Origin: Rhodotorula mucilaginosa
Lineage: Eukaryota; Basidiomycota; Microbotryomycetes; Sporidiobolales; Sporidiobolaceae
Assembly (NCBI GenBank): GCA_034406715.1
Contig: CP137873.1
Span: 62,001-126,000 of the forward strand
DNA length: 64,000 bases
Direction of reading: 5' to 3'
The position numbers and the translations under genes were made by a program. The notes under the pieces were generated by a model. That model did not search any database. It saw only the letters and a program-made list of their open reading frames with translations, and had not been told where the DNA came from. Position 1 is the first letter of the stretch; the number at the start of each line of letters is the position of its first letter. Of the stretch, positions 21,001 through 33,475 are shown piece after piece.

Positions 21001-22230
21001 GTCGCGATCCACATCTCGCCCAAAGTGCTCCATCTGTGTGATTTGACGGCGGCAGCGTCGTCGTCGTCCGACGGCGGCGGGGTCGCGAGGATCTTGGCGT
21101 GCAAGTCGGCGCGCTGTCGAACCGGCGAGATGATGCGATCGACGAGGCCTTCGGTCAAGGCGTGGCTGACGGTCTGAGGAAAGATGATGATGGTACCGGC
21201 AATAGCGATCGCGAGGTAACAGGCGGTCGGCACCATGAACATCGTGCTCAAGGTGTAATTCTGGTTCGGGAAGAGCGGACCGTAGGCCGTCTGTAAGGGC
21301 AATCGTTTAGCTCGCATCGAGGCAATACTAAAGGGTGGACAATGAACGCACCATGACGTCGATAATGATGGATCCGAATAGGGATGTGACGAGGAGGATG
21401 GGAACTTTGGCTCGGAGCAAGCCCATACCGAAACTGCCGACGAAAAGGAAAACGCCAAAGACGAGCGACGATTTCCAGTCGAGGAAGGCGCCTTCGAACA
21501 AGCGCTTGGTATAGGCTTCTTCGGGGTTGGTGGCGGAGGAGATGCTGCCCTTGACCGTCATGACTTGACTTGCGGTCAGGACCAGGTCGCGCGCGCGCAA
21601 CGCAGCTGCCATCGCGGCGCAGCCCCAGGCCCAGCCGAGCGCCATGCCGAACGTGAGAGCGAAAGCGGCGATGATGAAGAGCTGCACCGGGAACATGGGC
21701 GGGATGAGGCAGGCGACGATGAGTCCGAAGAACGCAACTTTGCCGAGAACGCGGAGAGTCGTCTGGTCGACCACTGCAGAGTTTGCCCATCAGCTTGACC
21801 TCGAAGGAGACCGGCTTGAGACAACACTCACGCAAAACGACGTTGGCGAGGAACACGATCGCAATGCGCACGAACGTCTTGCGGTTCCGCCATCTGGACC
21901 GCGAGTTTGCTTCCAGCACGAACGCGGGCGGAGTATCGTACAGGGCAGAAGGAACCGCGAGAGGGAAAAGAGCTGCCGTCCAAGTGGGACCCGTCAGTGC
22001 GCGACCCTCAGAAGGCTCAGGTCAGACTGCTCACCGTTCAAGGGACCCTTGATCACGGTAGGCAGCTTCCCGCGGAGAGCGTTGCGGCGGCGCGGGTCGA
22101 ATATGCTTCTCTTGCTCTTCGGCTGCTGCTTCCGGGCGTCAACTGCGCCTGCTGCTGCCTCCGTGGTGTCGGACGATGTCGGGCTCAGGTGCTTCTCCCC
22201 ATCGGCTGCTGGGCTTGCAGACGGCCCCAT
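18042..22230 (-). CDS. ArAE/BRE4-type multi-pass membrane protein, copy 1
   Basis: The gene encodes a predicted endomembrane transporter of the fungal aromatic-acid-exporter-like family, with a 6TM N-terminal domain (PF10337 type) and a BRE4/DUF2421 C-terminal region (PF10334 type). Early exons are 22230-22035, 21972-21832 and 21773-21352, then one beginning at 21290; all join in frame. The first hydrophobic block contains VVDQTTLRVLGKVAFFGLIV and MFPVQLFIIAAFALTFG. A long charged middle region follows. A second membrane block contains WWATPDVIFALKYAAATLVI and QTFMAPYAGDQ, and later exons contain WYIGAANGRGT and AWRRGLLVMIGA. The C-terminus (LGEVGFPGYSMLADRAARGDV) matches copy 2. The substrate is unknown; Bre4 in yeast is linked to brefeldin A sensitivity. 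Confidence 0.85.
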
Positions 22231-22883
22231 GGTGCCGGCGCGGGTCGGTTCAAGCGGCAGTGACCCCGACAAGTTTGGGATGCTGCGTGGTCGACGTCTG
22301 CGTCTAGTCGCGCGAGTCTTGTACCTCGCTGGCAGTCGTGTCGCAACAGGTCCTTGCGAACTGCACGATAGAGTTGCAGCCAAGGCAAGAGAGAGCGCTT
22401 TCCGGATTTGTTCTGGAGCCGCAAACCGGAAAAGATCGCCCGACGGCGGCACCTTTCTCATTGCAAGCGCTGAGTGGCGCTGGGCGACGTTCGCTACCAG
22501 AGCACTCGCTGTAAGCTTGTCTTGCACACCGCGCTTTTCTCGCTGCGCCAGAATGAGCCACGACAGGTTGAGTCCTGCTGCTCGAGGCTCGGTCACGCGC
22601 GGTCACGTGAAACTCGCTCTTTGTCTCATCAGTTCAAAGTCCGCCCGATCGATAAGTCCGCCCGCTTGCACACTTGCAGGCGCCAAGTACCGCCGAGAGG
22701 CAGCACACCAAGGAAGCACATGCACCAAGGTGCACGATGCATAGACCCTCTGGACCCGTAGCCGCGACTTACTTCCGTCGGATCGAGACGTTGCCGCGCG
22801 ACGCAGGTTGAGGGTAGGGCTCTATAATACACACAGTCTACGTGCGGAAGTCATGACACACGATATATATATGGACGGGGGCT
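22231..22883. other. Intergenic region between the ArAE copies
   Basis: The stretch holds the promoter of copy 1 and the 3' end of copy 2. An imperfect repeat of AAGTCCGCCCG(A/C) occurs at about 22631 and 22650. No gene is seen. Confidence 0.4.
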
Positions 22884-25800
22884 CTAGACGTCTCCGTAGA
22901 AGTTGCGATCAGCGAGGAGCGAGTAACCAGGGAAGCTAATCTCGCCCAACAACGCCTTGGCCGCGAGCTCGAGCTCGTCCACGTCGAGGAGGATGTTTGA
23001 GAGAGCCTCGAGCGCCGCCGCGTAGACGCCGAAGCGCTCGTCGCACAGCGTCTCAAAGGTGAGTTGAAAGTCGCCGACCCGGGCGCCTTCCATCTTGGTC
23101 GCGTGCGCCTCGCTATCCTCGCTATCCGTATCGTCCGAGTTGCCGCGCATCAAGCTATTTGAGAAAGCTCGGAGGCGACCGTCGTGGTAGATCAGGCGGT
23201 CAAGTAGAGGTCCTGGCATGGCCGCCGGAAGAGAACAACCTTGCCGCAACGCGAGCGAGATCTGGCAAACGCGGTACTGACTCGAGTCAGTCCGGAAAGC
23301 CCCTGGAGAAAATTGAACACCAAGGAGACTCACCATGGTGAACGTGGTCGTCACGTCGGCCACCTGCACAGGCGTCAATGCGATATCAGCGGATCGCGCA
23401 CGATGAGGAGGCTAGACTTCTAGGACTTACGAGTGGCTGGTTCAGGAATGCAGTCTGGTGCACAAGCTGCTTGCGCCACTCGGGCTCGAGGCGGGTGAGC
23501 GCCAAGCCTAGCTGCGCTAGTGCTTGCAAGAGCGCGAGCTGCAGCCGCATCAGGCGGAAATATTCCGCTTGCGGCCAGTCGCCGCGGAAGGTGAGGTCGA
23601 ACGCCGCCTGGACGTTGGCGATCTTGGTCGAGTTGAGCTTGTTACGGATAGCATACATGCGAGCCTGCGCGGCTTTTTGCGAAGCTTGACCGAACGGCGC
23701 TGCCTCTGACGAGTCGTTCTTCGTCGTCGAGTCGAACGAGTCCACCTGCTTGGTGCGGAGGCGATCTTCATGGCGCTGCTCTTCGACCCAGAGCGTGGTA
23801 ATGGCAGCGTAGACGCGTCCGAGCTGTTCGAGGCATTTCGCATGCGAGCGCCGAACAAGTTTGCGCGTCGAGTTGGCAGGTGGCAGGATCATGAAGACGA
23901 GTCCGACGGCCTGAACAGTACATAGTCTCCGTCAGTAAACTTGATTTCAAGAGGGTACGGATAACAAGGTCGGAGGAAAGCACTCACCGCACCGATGATG
24001 ACGAGCAGACCTCGGCGCCATGCAACGTTGTACCCTACACCTGGATTACCCACCCTGGCGAGACGAGTGTCGATGATGCTGTAACCGACGACGAGTACCG
24101 TCGTGACCGTGATCATGATTGCTATCATCGCCGACGCGGGCGGAGCGTGGAGCCTCATCGCGAGGACTGGGAGGGACAGAACAAACAGCGAGGACCCGAC
24201 GCCCACGGAGGTCCCGCGTCCGTTTGCAGCTCCAATGTACCACTGTGTAGGGAAACAAATTAGCACCTCCAGAGAAGAGAATAACGTTGAGCAATCTGGC
24301 ATACCAAAACTGCAGGATGAAAGAACGAACGAGGTCAGCTCCGGCTTTCACCAACCTCCGGAGGAAGTGGACCGAACCTACGCATGCCATACACGAGACC
24401 GATCGCTGTTCCGAAGATGCGCTGCAAAGTCGAGAACACTTGATCGCCCGCGTAGGGTGCCATGAAAGTCTGGGCAGTGATCTGAGCCCAGAGTAGCTAT
24501 GGCGCGAAGAGACTTCAGCAAACAGCACGCGAAGCAGGATACGACCCTCTGAGAAGATACAAGGAAGGCTGAAAGGTCGGCGGCACCTTTTCCGAATACA
24601 TCAGGAACGCCGTCGTCCGGAAGACTTGCGGGAGCCACAGCACGATCGAAGCGGCGGCGTACTTGAGCGCAAAGATGACGTCGGGGGTGGTCCACCAATT
24701 CATAAACTTGTAGCCGATAAGGCCGACGCGTTGCAAGGCGTTTCGAGGCGCTTTGGCGTCCGGATCGCGATCTGCCCACCAGGAAATCCATCAACGACGA
24801 GAAACTCGGGGGCAGCATTAGGACCACACCGCCTCGACTTACTCTGTGTCTTCATGAGCTTGTCGAAGGGGTTCTCGGGCTTCTTGTCCTTCTTCTTCTT
24901 GCTCTTCTTTCCCGACAACGACGACGACGATTTTTCCTTCTCGCCCGCGGCGGTTCGATCCCGCCGACTCGACAACGTGGCCTCGTCAGAAGAGGCGTCG
25001 TCATCATCGACAGGCTCTTCGTCGACTCGGTCGGGATCCTCTCCGCCGGCGGCAAAATCGACGCCAGAAGTCGTCCCGCGATGGTGACCGGCGAGGAGGT
25101 GCCCGATCTTGCGGAGTCCGGTCGGGAACCAGAGCTTACTCCTGCGACGTTGCTGCGCCAAGTTGAGGAGCCTTCGCGTGAACTTGAGTACAGACTGCGA
25201 GTACAAGACGAGCGTGTCGGCAGCCGAGAGGACGGTGAAGAGCGACCCGGGCGCAAACAAGCGTTCGCGCGCGCTGTAGCCTCCCCGCTTCCGGCGTTCC
25301 GTTTGAGAGAGGAGAACGCCCGTCTCGGGATCGAAAAAGTCGCGGAACGGCTCGACGATCTGGAGACGGTGGCGCGAGCGGAAAGCCTCGATCTCGACCT
25401 CGAGAGAGTCGACGGCTCGTTCGAGATCGGCGAGGCGCGCTTCTTCGTCCGTGCGCGCCTTTTTGCTGTAGATCCAGGCCCAGCGCGCATTGTTCTGCGC
25501 GATGAGCCAGTCCATTGCGGAGGCGATGGCCGTGTCGTCGGCGCGTCGCATGTCGCTTGAGACTTCGGCAAAGAGCTTCAGCAAGGTCGTAAAGTCGTGT
25601 TGGTTGTGAACTTCGGCTTCGTGGAGCCTGTTGCGCATGTTGAGGTGATGGCCTTGCCCGCGTCGCGACTCTGCCTGTCGTTTCGCGTGATGGGGCGAAT
25701 CGGCGGCGAGGTCTGCTGCATCTTCGCGGGGTGAAGAAGCTGGGTCGTTCTCGTCCCCCTCCTCCTCTTGATGCCGACGCACGCGCGACCACACCGTCGA

Positions 25801-27278
25801 CCACATGCCCGCGAGTCCGAGACTGCGCATGTGCAATTCGCGAAGCGGCTCGACCAGGGATTTGAGGTCTTTCGCGCTGAGCTGACCAAACGAGACTTCG
25901 AGTTCGGCGAGACCGATATTCCCGAGCAACCCTTCGAGTCCACCCGACATAGCCTCCTGTATCGGGATCCACATGTCACCGAGTTTGGTCCACGGGTGCG
26001 ATTTAAGGTCGGTGGTTTCGAGCGTGACGGGAGGAGTCGAGAGGATCTTGCTGTGCAGGTCGCCGCGTTGACGAGTCGGACCGAGGAACTTGTCGGCGAG
26101 GTCGATGCTGAAGAACACGGGAAATCAGCCCAGTCATTGGGTAGAACTGGCGACGAAGGAAAAGCGAACGCACGTCCAAGCATGGTTCAGAGTTTGCGGG
26201 AAGATCAAGATTGTAGCGGCCAGGGCAATGGCGACGTAGCAGCCGGTCGGGATCAAGAACGTCGTCGCGAGCGTGTACTGCTTGATCGGGAACAGCGGGC
26301 CGTAGGCGGTCTGTGGTGGATCGAGTCAGTCCGTAGCTCAGATCGCCGACCGAACAGAACGGCTATTGACAATGAAAAATCTAGCTCACCATGACGTCGA
26401 GGACGATCGTGCCAAAGATGGCGAGCAGCATCAGCTTTGGGCGCTTGGCCCGCATGAGGCCAAAGGCGAAAGTGCCGGTTCCGAGAAAGACGCCAAACAC
26501 GAGGGTCGAGCGCCAGTCGAGGAACGCGCCTTCAAAGATCTGGCGCTGGTAGGCCGCGTCGGGGTTCGTGGCGGCCGAGATGCTGCCTTGCACGGTTTGG
26601 ACCTGACTCGCGAGGAGGACTTGACTGCGGGCGCGGAGGGCGGCGGCCATTCCGGCACAACTCCAGGCCCAGCCGAGGCACATGCCGAGGACGAGCATGG
26701 CGCTGACGATCAGGAAGAGCTGGACCGGGAACATCGGCGGCAGCATGGCCGAGACGATGAGGCCGAAGAAGCCGGCGCTGCCGAGGACGAGGAGCGATTT
26801 TTGCTCGAGCACTGCGCGGTGGCGGTTGCAGCTGGATCAGCCTGGGGCATACCTTCAGGTGCTACATAATGCGAACTCACTCAGGATCATATTTCCGAGA
26901 AAGACGATGCACGTCCGGACGTAGATTTTGCGGTTCCGCCATTTCGACCGGTTGTTTCCCTCGACGACAAAGGCGGGCGCGGAGTCGTACAGGGCGGACG
27001 GCTTGAAGGTCGGAAAGGATGCTGCAAGTGTGCGGAGTCAGCTACGCGGCCTGCTATGGCGCAAAGAGGCTCTTCTTACCGTCGATCGGACCTCTGAAGA
27101 TGCTCGGCAACTTGTCCCTCACGCCGCGTTTCTTGGCCTGGGTATGCCCTGCACCTCCGTTTGCGTCTGTACCGTCGGTTCCTCGCCCTTGACTGCTGCC
27201 CTGCCCGTCTCGAGTCGAGTTTGTTTGCCGCCCCACGCGGGCCGCAATGTCGTCAGAGAAGCGTGCGTTTGACGGCAT
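22884..27278 (-). CDS. ArAE/BRE4-type multi-pass membrane protein, copy 2
   Basis: This is a tandem paralogue of the preceding gene, in the same orientation and with the same exon order and domain plan. The start is MPSNARFSDDIAARVG at 27278, followed by KLPSIFRGPIDG before intron 1. Matching landmarks include RSKWRNRKIYVRTCIVFLGN, MFPVQLFLIVSAMLVLGMCL, SISAATNPDAAY, TAYGPLFPIKQYTL, WWTTPDVIFALKYAAASIVL and the C-terminus SFPGYSLLADRNFYGDV. The charged middle loop differs more, with a Lys-rich stretch (KKSKKKKDKKPENPFDKL) before the second membrane block. Conserved membrane segments and divergent loops suggest an old duplication under constraint. The substrate is unknown. Confidence 0.85.
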
Positions 27279-27534
27279 CTTGGCACCGCCGGACAGCGCG
27301 GAACACTTTGCAGCAGCTGTTTGATACCCGTCTAGCGTGTTCGCAGAGAAGCAAGTGTAGTGAGGTGAGGGCGAGACGGCGGCGAGAAAAGTTGATCGCA
27401 CAGCGCCGTGCTTCCGCGCCACAGCGAGCATAGACTGACTGCCAACTACGCGAGGAGATGGTTGGAACAGTAATTTGCAGGTTGCGACCATCGAGACTGC
27501 ACACAAAAAGAAAACAACAGAGGAACAATCCCCT

Positions 27535-30500
27535 TCAAGCGACCAGTTTCTCGAGCCACTGCGCCGTGTCGTCAGCGGCCCCTTTCCACCCTTCGAGCTT
27601 TCTCAACGCCTGCTCAATCTCGACGACGAGGTCCCGCTTCTTCTCCTGCTGCTCCGCCTTGCGCAACTTGTCCCGCTCCGCCTCCATCTCTTGCGGAGTC
27701 TTTTGCTTCCCGCCCGGATGCCACGGGCTGACGTACACCCCGCCGGCTCCGTACGGTTCGAGCATGTGCGACCCGGCGACCTTGTCGTGCTGCGGCGACC
27801 AAGCGTGCAGACGCGCGTCCTTGGTCGCCCACTCTTTGACGGTCGCGAGGACTTGGGCGCGACGGAGGAGGAAGTGCGACGCGATCACGTCGGCCCAGAT
27901 CGAGTCCTTGTTCTTGTCGCTCTCGATCCAGTCGAGGATCGCCCACCGTGCCGTTGCGAGCGAAATGTTCTTGTTGTAGGCTGCTCAAGTGGGAAATCAG
28001 GTCAGCTCGAGTAGGATCGTGGTCGAAGAGGGGCAGAACTCACTCTTGTTCCGCTCGTCGTCCCTCGGCGCGCCAAAGCCCGGCTCGTTGTAGAACGGAT
28101 AATTGGTCCTGTAGAGTCGCCGATATTTAGCTGGATGTCCGAGCACACAGAACGGGAGAGATCGGCTCACCCGAGGATCATTGACGTGATCGAAAGCAAA
28201 ACTTGCAGGATCGTTGACTTATTCGGTTGCCACATCTCCTCCTGCGTTGGGATAGGTGAGTCGCTAGGTTGGTGAACTCTTGCTCTTGGAATCATGACTC
28301 ACCGGAGTTCCGGACCAGGTGCCGAGGAGGCTCCTATGTGTCGGTTTGAGGCGGCTGTCAGTCACGAGAAGAACCGAATGATACGCGACGCCTGAACGTA
28401 CAAGCAGACTTTTCCCTCGGCGTACTGCAGACGTGAGCAAGAATCAGTCAAAGGCCCGCATACGTGCGAGAACTAGAGCGAAACGTACGAGGTTGGGATT
28501 GAAGCGAACTTTGTTGCCGCCAGTCTTAACGAGCCAGCACTGCGGGCTCACTTCCGGGTAGCCTGAGCGAAGTCGAACCACGCAGAAGTCAGCCCAGCAA
28601 CTCAGTCAGAAAATTATCAGAGTGAGTCGCGTGAAGACGGCCACTTACGGAGAGGGAGGAAGATGTCAAACTCGAACAAGCCGCCCGCGTAGGGCGAGTG
28701 TTCCGGACCAGCGATTAAGCACCTCACGCGCGAGGGCACACGATATCAGTCTCGGAGTTCCGCCGCACCAAAGAGGAGGGAGCGAGCAGACCCACTTGAT
28801 GACGTCGACACGCTCTTCATCATGACGGACCCAGATCCCAGGCGGCAACGAAGTCGACAGGACGGCCAACTCCTTCGCGAGGTGGACGAATGACCCGTGC
28901 GGACGCCTCGACGAGGCACTCTGCGTGATGTCCCGCGAGTAGTGGCTGAAGGCGTGTATGAGTCAGTCGGACCTCGAGCCTATAGCTAGCCGACGGAATC
29001 GGAGGGGAATCGGGAAAGGAAAACGCACTGCTTCGTGCTATCGATTTCGACCGCTCCATACGCGAGTTCTTCGCAAGCTTTGATGTACTCGCGGTCGGTC
29101 CAGACCCTCTCCTCCTTCCCTTTCCCCTTCCCACCTCTCTTCCTCTTGCCCACCTCAGATCCAACCTCGTCTCCATCTCCCACTTGCGCAAGCGCGGCCG
29201 CCGCCGCCGCCGCTTGGCGATTCTCCTTCTCGCGTTCGTTCCAGACTTTTTCAGCCGCGACGAAGCGTTCTCCCGCGGTAGCAAAGTCGCCACAGATCCC
29301 GAGGAGCGCAAAGTCGGCGTCGTCAAACTCGTTCGAAGACGAAGCGGCGCGGCGGAACGCGTGCGCTTGGATTAGGAGCTTCTTCAGCAACGAATAGAGG
29401 CTGTCGTTGTGAAAACGTTCGGAGCTTCTGTCAATTAGCGCCCACAGGTCTTGAGACGGAGAGGCTGCGAACTCACGGCGACGCGAACACCACCTTGCCT
29501 TGATCAACCACAGGCTCCGGTTCGGCGTCCGCTTTGCGCTTCTTGCCCTTGGCGGCACTGGTCGCCGCCGCCGCCTTTCCCTTCCCTTTCCCCTTTCCCT
29601 TCCCTTTCCCCTTCGTCGTCGTCGGATCAGGCTCGCCTCCCTCATACACCCAGGCGATCTCGCCCTGCCCATGGATCCACTTCCCAATCCCGTCCGTAAA
29701 CTTCTTCTCCCTTCGTTGTCCAAACAAGCATCCCAAAGTCGCCTCGCAACCCCCCAACAACCCCAACACGTCCAGCATCGCAAAGTAGACATCACTCCTC
29801 CTCTGCCACTCGGGGACCGAATCGTTCCTCAACAAAGTCGCGAGCAGGTCCGGCAAAGTCGAGAGTTCGATCAAAGCCGCGAGGGAAGCGTGCGGCAGGA
29901 ATTCGTACATCCGGACGGAGGCGGTCGGGCGGTCCGGTTGCGGGAGGAGTGAGGCGACGATCCGCAACGCGGCGAGGTAGATTCGGTCCTGGGCGGCGTC
30001 GCGAGCGGCTTCAGCCGAGATCGGTTCCTCTTTCGGCTTCGACGGTCCAGCCTGTGCCATTGGCGCGTCGCGAGCAATAGCGGCCTCTTGTCACTTTCCG
30101 GGGACCTTGTACGGCAGATCCACTCGCACGCACCTTGTTGCCGCGCCCGTTGGCTTTCGCTTTTTGGGCCGCCGCCTTGGCTGCGGCCGTCGTCGCCGTT
30201 GCCGCTGGAGCCTTCTTCTTGGCAGCATTGACCTTGGCCTCCATCGCCTCATAGAACGCCTCGTCGTCGGAATACATATCCGGATCATACCCTCCCTCCC
30301 CTCCTTCGCTGTCTCCTGGGGAAAATCCAAACCCTTCGCCGTCGTAGTCCATCTCGCTGTCGTAGTCGACGAAATCTTCGTCGTCTTCGTACGCGTACCC
30401 GGTACCGTTACTAGCCACCACAGAAGCGGGACCTCCGTAACCATAGGGTCCAACGCCGGCGCCGGAGCCGTACCCCGTTCCGGCGCCGAGGCCTTTCGGA

Positions 30501-31558
30501 CCGGCGCGCTTGCGCTTCTTCGGCGCTGATCCTCCTCCTCCCGCCGGCAAGGAGGGACGTTGCAAGTGGTCGAGGGTGTAGATGGCGTCGAGCGAAGCGA
30601 GGAGCTGTGCGAAGCGTTGTCAGGCTTGTTTTCCTCTTTGTCGAACCCTGAAAACGCGAATACACACACCTCAAAGAGCGCGATGACCCTCCCCTCGGCA
30701 CAGCATTCGCCCTTGGTACTCGCCTCCTCGCCATTGTCGCTCGAACCGAACGCGGACCCGCAGCCGCGGCAAATCTCGGTTTCGCACGTCTCGCAGCGCG
30801 CCGAGGTCAGGTCGAGAAAATCTTGCAGGGTCGAGTCGGCCGTGAGAGTCGCACGGGGCGCATACGGGGATTTGCCGTCCTGTATTGCCGAGTGCAAGGC
30901 GCACGCGCGTCAATACCCACACTTGTCGGGCAAGGTCCAGCAAAATTGCTGCTTCGATATCGGTCCAGCGGCCAAGTCGCCGTTCCCGAATGACACCTAC
31001 TCTGTCGAAGAGAGCGGCGATGGTCCACAAGCTCGACAAGCGCGCAACGAATCCACTCACGGCACTCTGCTTCGAGGCTGTCTTGTTGTCGTTCTCGGTC
31101 GAGGGTCCAGCGGCGCCGCACTTTTGACATCCGGTCCCGTCGACGAACAAGCTCCTGAACGCGCCGACGATGGCTTGCGGGTCGTCCTTGTCATTTTGAG
31201 TGGCTTCGCTGGTGCTTGCAGAGGCCTCCGGGGGCGCGTTTCCGCTCAAAGTCGAGTTCATCGTTGCCGCATCCGACTGGTTGGCTTTGCTCGTCCCCGC
31301 TGCAGCTGGCGCACCCTGGTCCATGACCGCGGCCGCCGCCGCAGCATTCTCCTCTTCTTGCAAAGCCCTCGCAAACGCTTCGTCGGCGTCTTCCATCGTC
31401 GTCGCTGTGGTCGTCTTTGTCTTCTTCCTGGGCGACGAACGACGATGAAGAGCGTCTTGCACTTCGACGTCGGACGAGGGCGAGGGCGAGGACGACAGGG
31501 TCAAGTCGACCGCTGCCTTGCCCTCGCTGGCCTTGCGTGCAGACCGCCGTGGCGCCAT
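27535..31558 (-). CDS. Large multidomain E2 ubiquitin-conjugating protein (UBE2O/BIRC6-type UBC fold)
   Basis: Thirteen exons (31558-30923, 30879-30670, 30604-30134, 30051-29477, 29427-29029, 28945-28796, 28722-28649, 28562-28489, 28424-28402, 28333-28303, 28241-28171, 28108-28044, 27980-27535) join in frame to 1074 aa. The N-terminus has zinc-ligand-like CQKCG and CETCETEICRGCG. An acidic and Lys/Gly-rich middle contains helical stretches. The C-terminal UBC domain reads AGPEHSPYAGGLFEFDIFLP, VRFNPNL, then YAEGKVCLSLLGTWSGTPEE with the catalytic Cys, and YPFYNEPGF. This resembles UBE2O, UBE2Z and BIRC6 rather than small E2s, so it may act as a hybrid E2/E3. The catalytic Cys sits on a 23-nt exon. 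Targets are unknown. Confidence 0.85.
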
Positions 31559-31999
31559 GAGCGGCTCGATAGTGCGGAAGAGAGAGAGCGGGCCTCGGTT
31601 CGCGCGGCGGGTGGAGCACCGCCGCCTCGCAACAACACAGCGCTCTCTCTCGCTTGATCGGGTGCTACTGTAGTTTGACTCATAGCAGTCGTGACAGACT
31701 GACCGCTGGACCGGGCCGTTCGAGAAGCTCTGCGGAATTAGCATCTCTTGAGCCTCGAGGTTCCCCCTGACTGCGACTTCGCCTCGCCGCCCTGCGTCAT
31801 CATAACTCGATTGCACCTGTGGCTACACGTGCACCCGGACGTACGTGCAAGAAGCGCTGCTTGCTCCGATCCAAACCCAACGAAGCTCCTGACCAGCGAA
31901 ATCCGCTTCTCCATTTGGCGCGCCCGCCTACAGAACTCGCACACGCCTCTCCGAGTCCGCCACTTGTTCGCCACGCTTGCCACACCAGCCAGAGCCAAG
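31559..31999. promoter_or_regulatory. Bidirectional promoter E2-type gene/PMP3
   Basis: About 440 bp separate the divergent starts. No gene and no recognised operator are seen. Confidence 0.35.
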
Positions 32000-32530
32000 A
32001 TGGTCCGCGCTTCAGATAGTGGGTATCCACTGTACCCGCCATCTGCCCTGAAGCCAGGGACTCGCTAACCGCGCTCCTTCCCGCTTGCTTCCGTTGCGCA
32101 GTCCTTCTGGTTCTCGTCGCCATCTTATTCCCGCCCGCAGCTGCAGGAATTCTCGTGCGTACAGCTTTTTCCCGAGCCACACAGTATCCTCCTTCGCGTT
32201 AACACGTCTCCGGTTCGAGCGACTCCTCTCGCGCAACCAAGACCTGACCCTTGTTCCTTTCGCCCCGCGCAGACCGGCTGCTCCTGCGACCTCCTGATCA
32301 ACATCGCCCTCACCTTGTTAGGTTACATTCCCGGACACCTCCATTGTTTCTACCTCATCTACAAGAAGATGCAGGCCGAGGAGCGTTACGGCCCCGACGT
32401 CCAGTACTTCGGCAACGCCGAATGGGGTCCGGCGGGCACAGGAGCGGGACAGTATCTCCCGGTCGGAGTCCCTCCTCCCCCTCAACAGCAGTCACAGCAG
32501 GGGTACCAGACGACGTATGGTACCGCTTGA
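32000..32530 (+). CDS. PMP3: Plasma membrane proteolipid Pmp3 family protein
   Basis: This is a small two-helix membrane protein of the Pmp3/UPF0057 family, which affects membrane potential and salt tolerance. Three exons (32000-32018, 32102-32154, 32273-32530) join in frame to 109 aa. The first exon is only 19 nt. The sequence reads ILLVLVAILFPPAAAGIL, then GCSCDLLINIALTLLGYIPG, then HLHCFYLIYKKM, the family signature. The hydrophilic tail rich in Pro, Gln and Gly is longer than in the 55-aa yeast protein and resembles the long Sna-type members. Confidence 0.9.
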
Positions 32531-33475
32531 GGAGTGCGGATCCGTTCTCTCTTCCGGCCCTCCTTTCTCGCCCTCTTCGCATCCACGAGCATACCTGATC
32601 CATCTGTAATATGACTGTTACACCCAATAAGTAACAAGAGACTGAGAAGCTCAAACCGGGCCGAGATTCATGGCGGAAGGGGGAAGTGGGTCTGTTTCTC
32701 GGAGGTGAAAGGCTGGGGAAGATTTGCCGCTGCACTTTCCAGGACACTATTGGCGCTTATGCTGAAGCCTGTAGAGTTCCTGCAGCGGCTAGAGAGAATA
32801 AACGCTGGTGCTATGCTGGACAACACCTTAGGAGACCGGAACGCTTCGATCAAGGAAGACGTGAACCGAGCTGTCCACCGTCATTGGGTTCAGCTCCCCC
32901 CGACCCTAGCGCTGCTCCGATCAGTGGAGCAGTCTTGGGACTTACAAGCTCCTGAGCTAGTGGCAGTCGGCGATCTGCGGGGGGCGCACAGCCCTCAGCG
33001 CAAAACAGAAAAAGACCACAGCGCTCAGAGCTTCTGCGTCTAGAGGGCGGAAGGGTGTCCAGTCCCGGCGAGTCATCACAGAGCCATCGATTCCTGATAG
33101 GACAAGCAGTAATGGAAGCAGAACAGCGGAAAAAGACGAGTGGCGAAGGACCTCCTTTTCCTCGAGCTTTTAAGGAATGCGTTCCACCATCACCCACGGA
33201 GGCGACTTTAGCGCGCAAGCGTGCTCACCCCAGTCCATCCACTCAAGTGTAATACCCCTACATTTGAAAGCCGTCGGCAGCACGACCGAACGGCGGCGGA
33301 AACGAGAAACCCCTTCCCTTGAGAGAACGCCCGCTTTTCGCCCCGTTCTCGCCAACACCCGCATCCCTCTCGTTCCTTCCACTCCCACAGGGTCCACAGC
33401 ACCATAGAGCACCATCGAGAAGTCATTCAGAGCAAAGGGAACGGGTCGGAAGGCGGAAAAACTCGTTTATTGCGA
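32531..33475. other. Intergenic region with one unsupported open frame
   Basis: The stretch lies between the stops of PMP3 and thioredoxin reductase. The plus frame 32705-33043 (MKGWGRFAAALSR at its start) has no recognisable domain, clear splice partners or family match. It could be an orphan exon, but I do not call it a gene. Confidence 0.3.

Noticed and set aside
32705-33043. Plus-strand frame after PMP3
   Set aside because: No domain, no paralogue, no splice partners and no conserved family motif. It is kept only as a note on the intergenic region.
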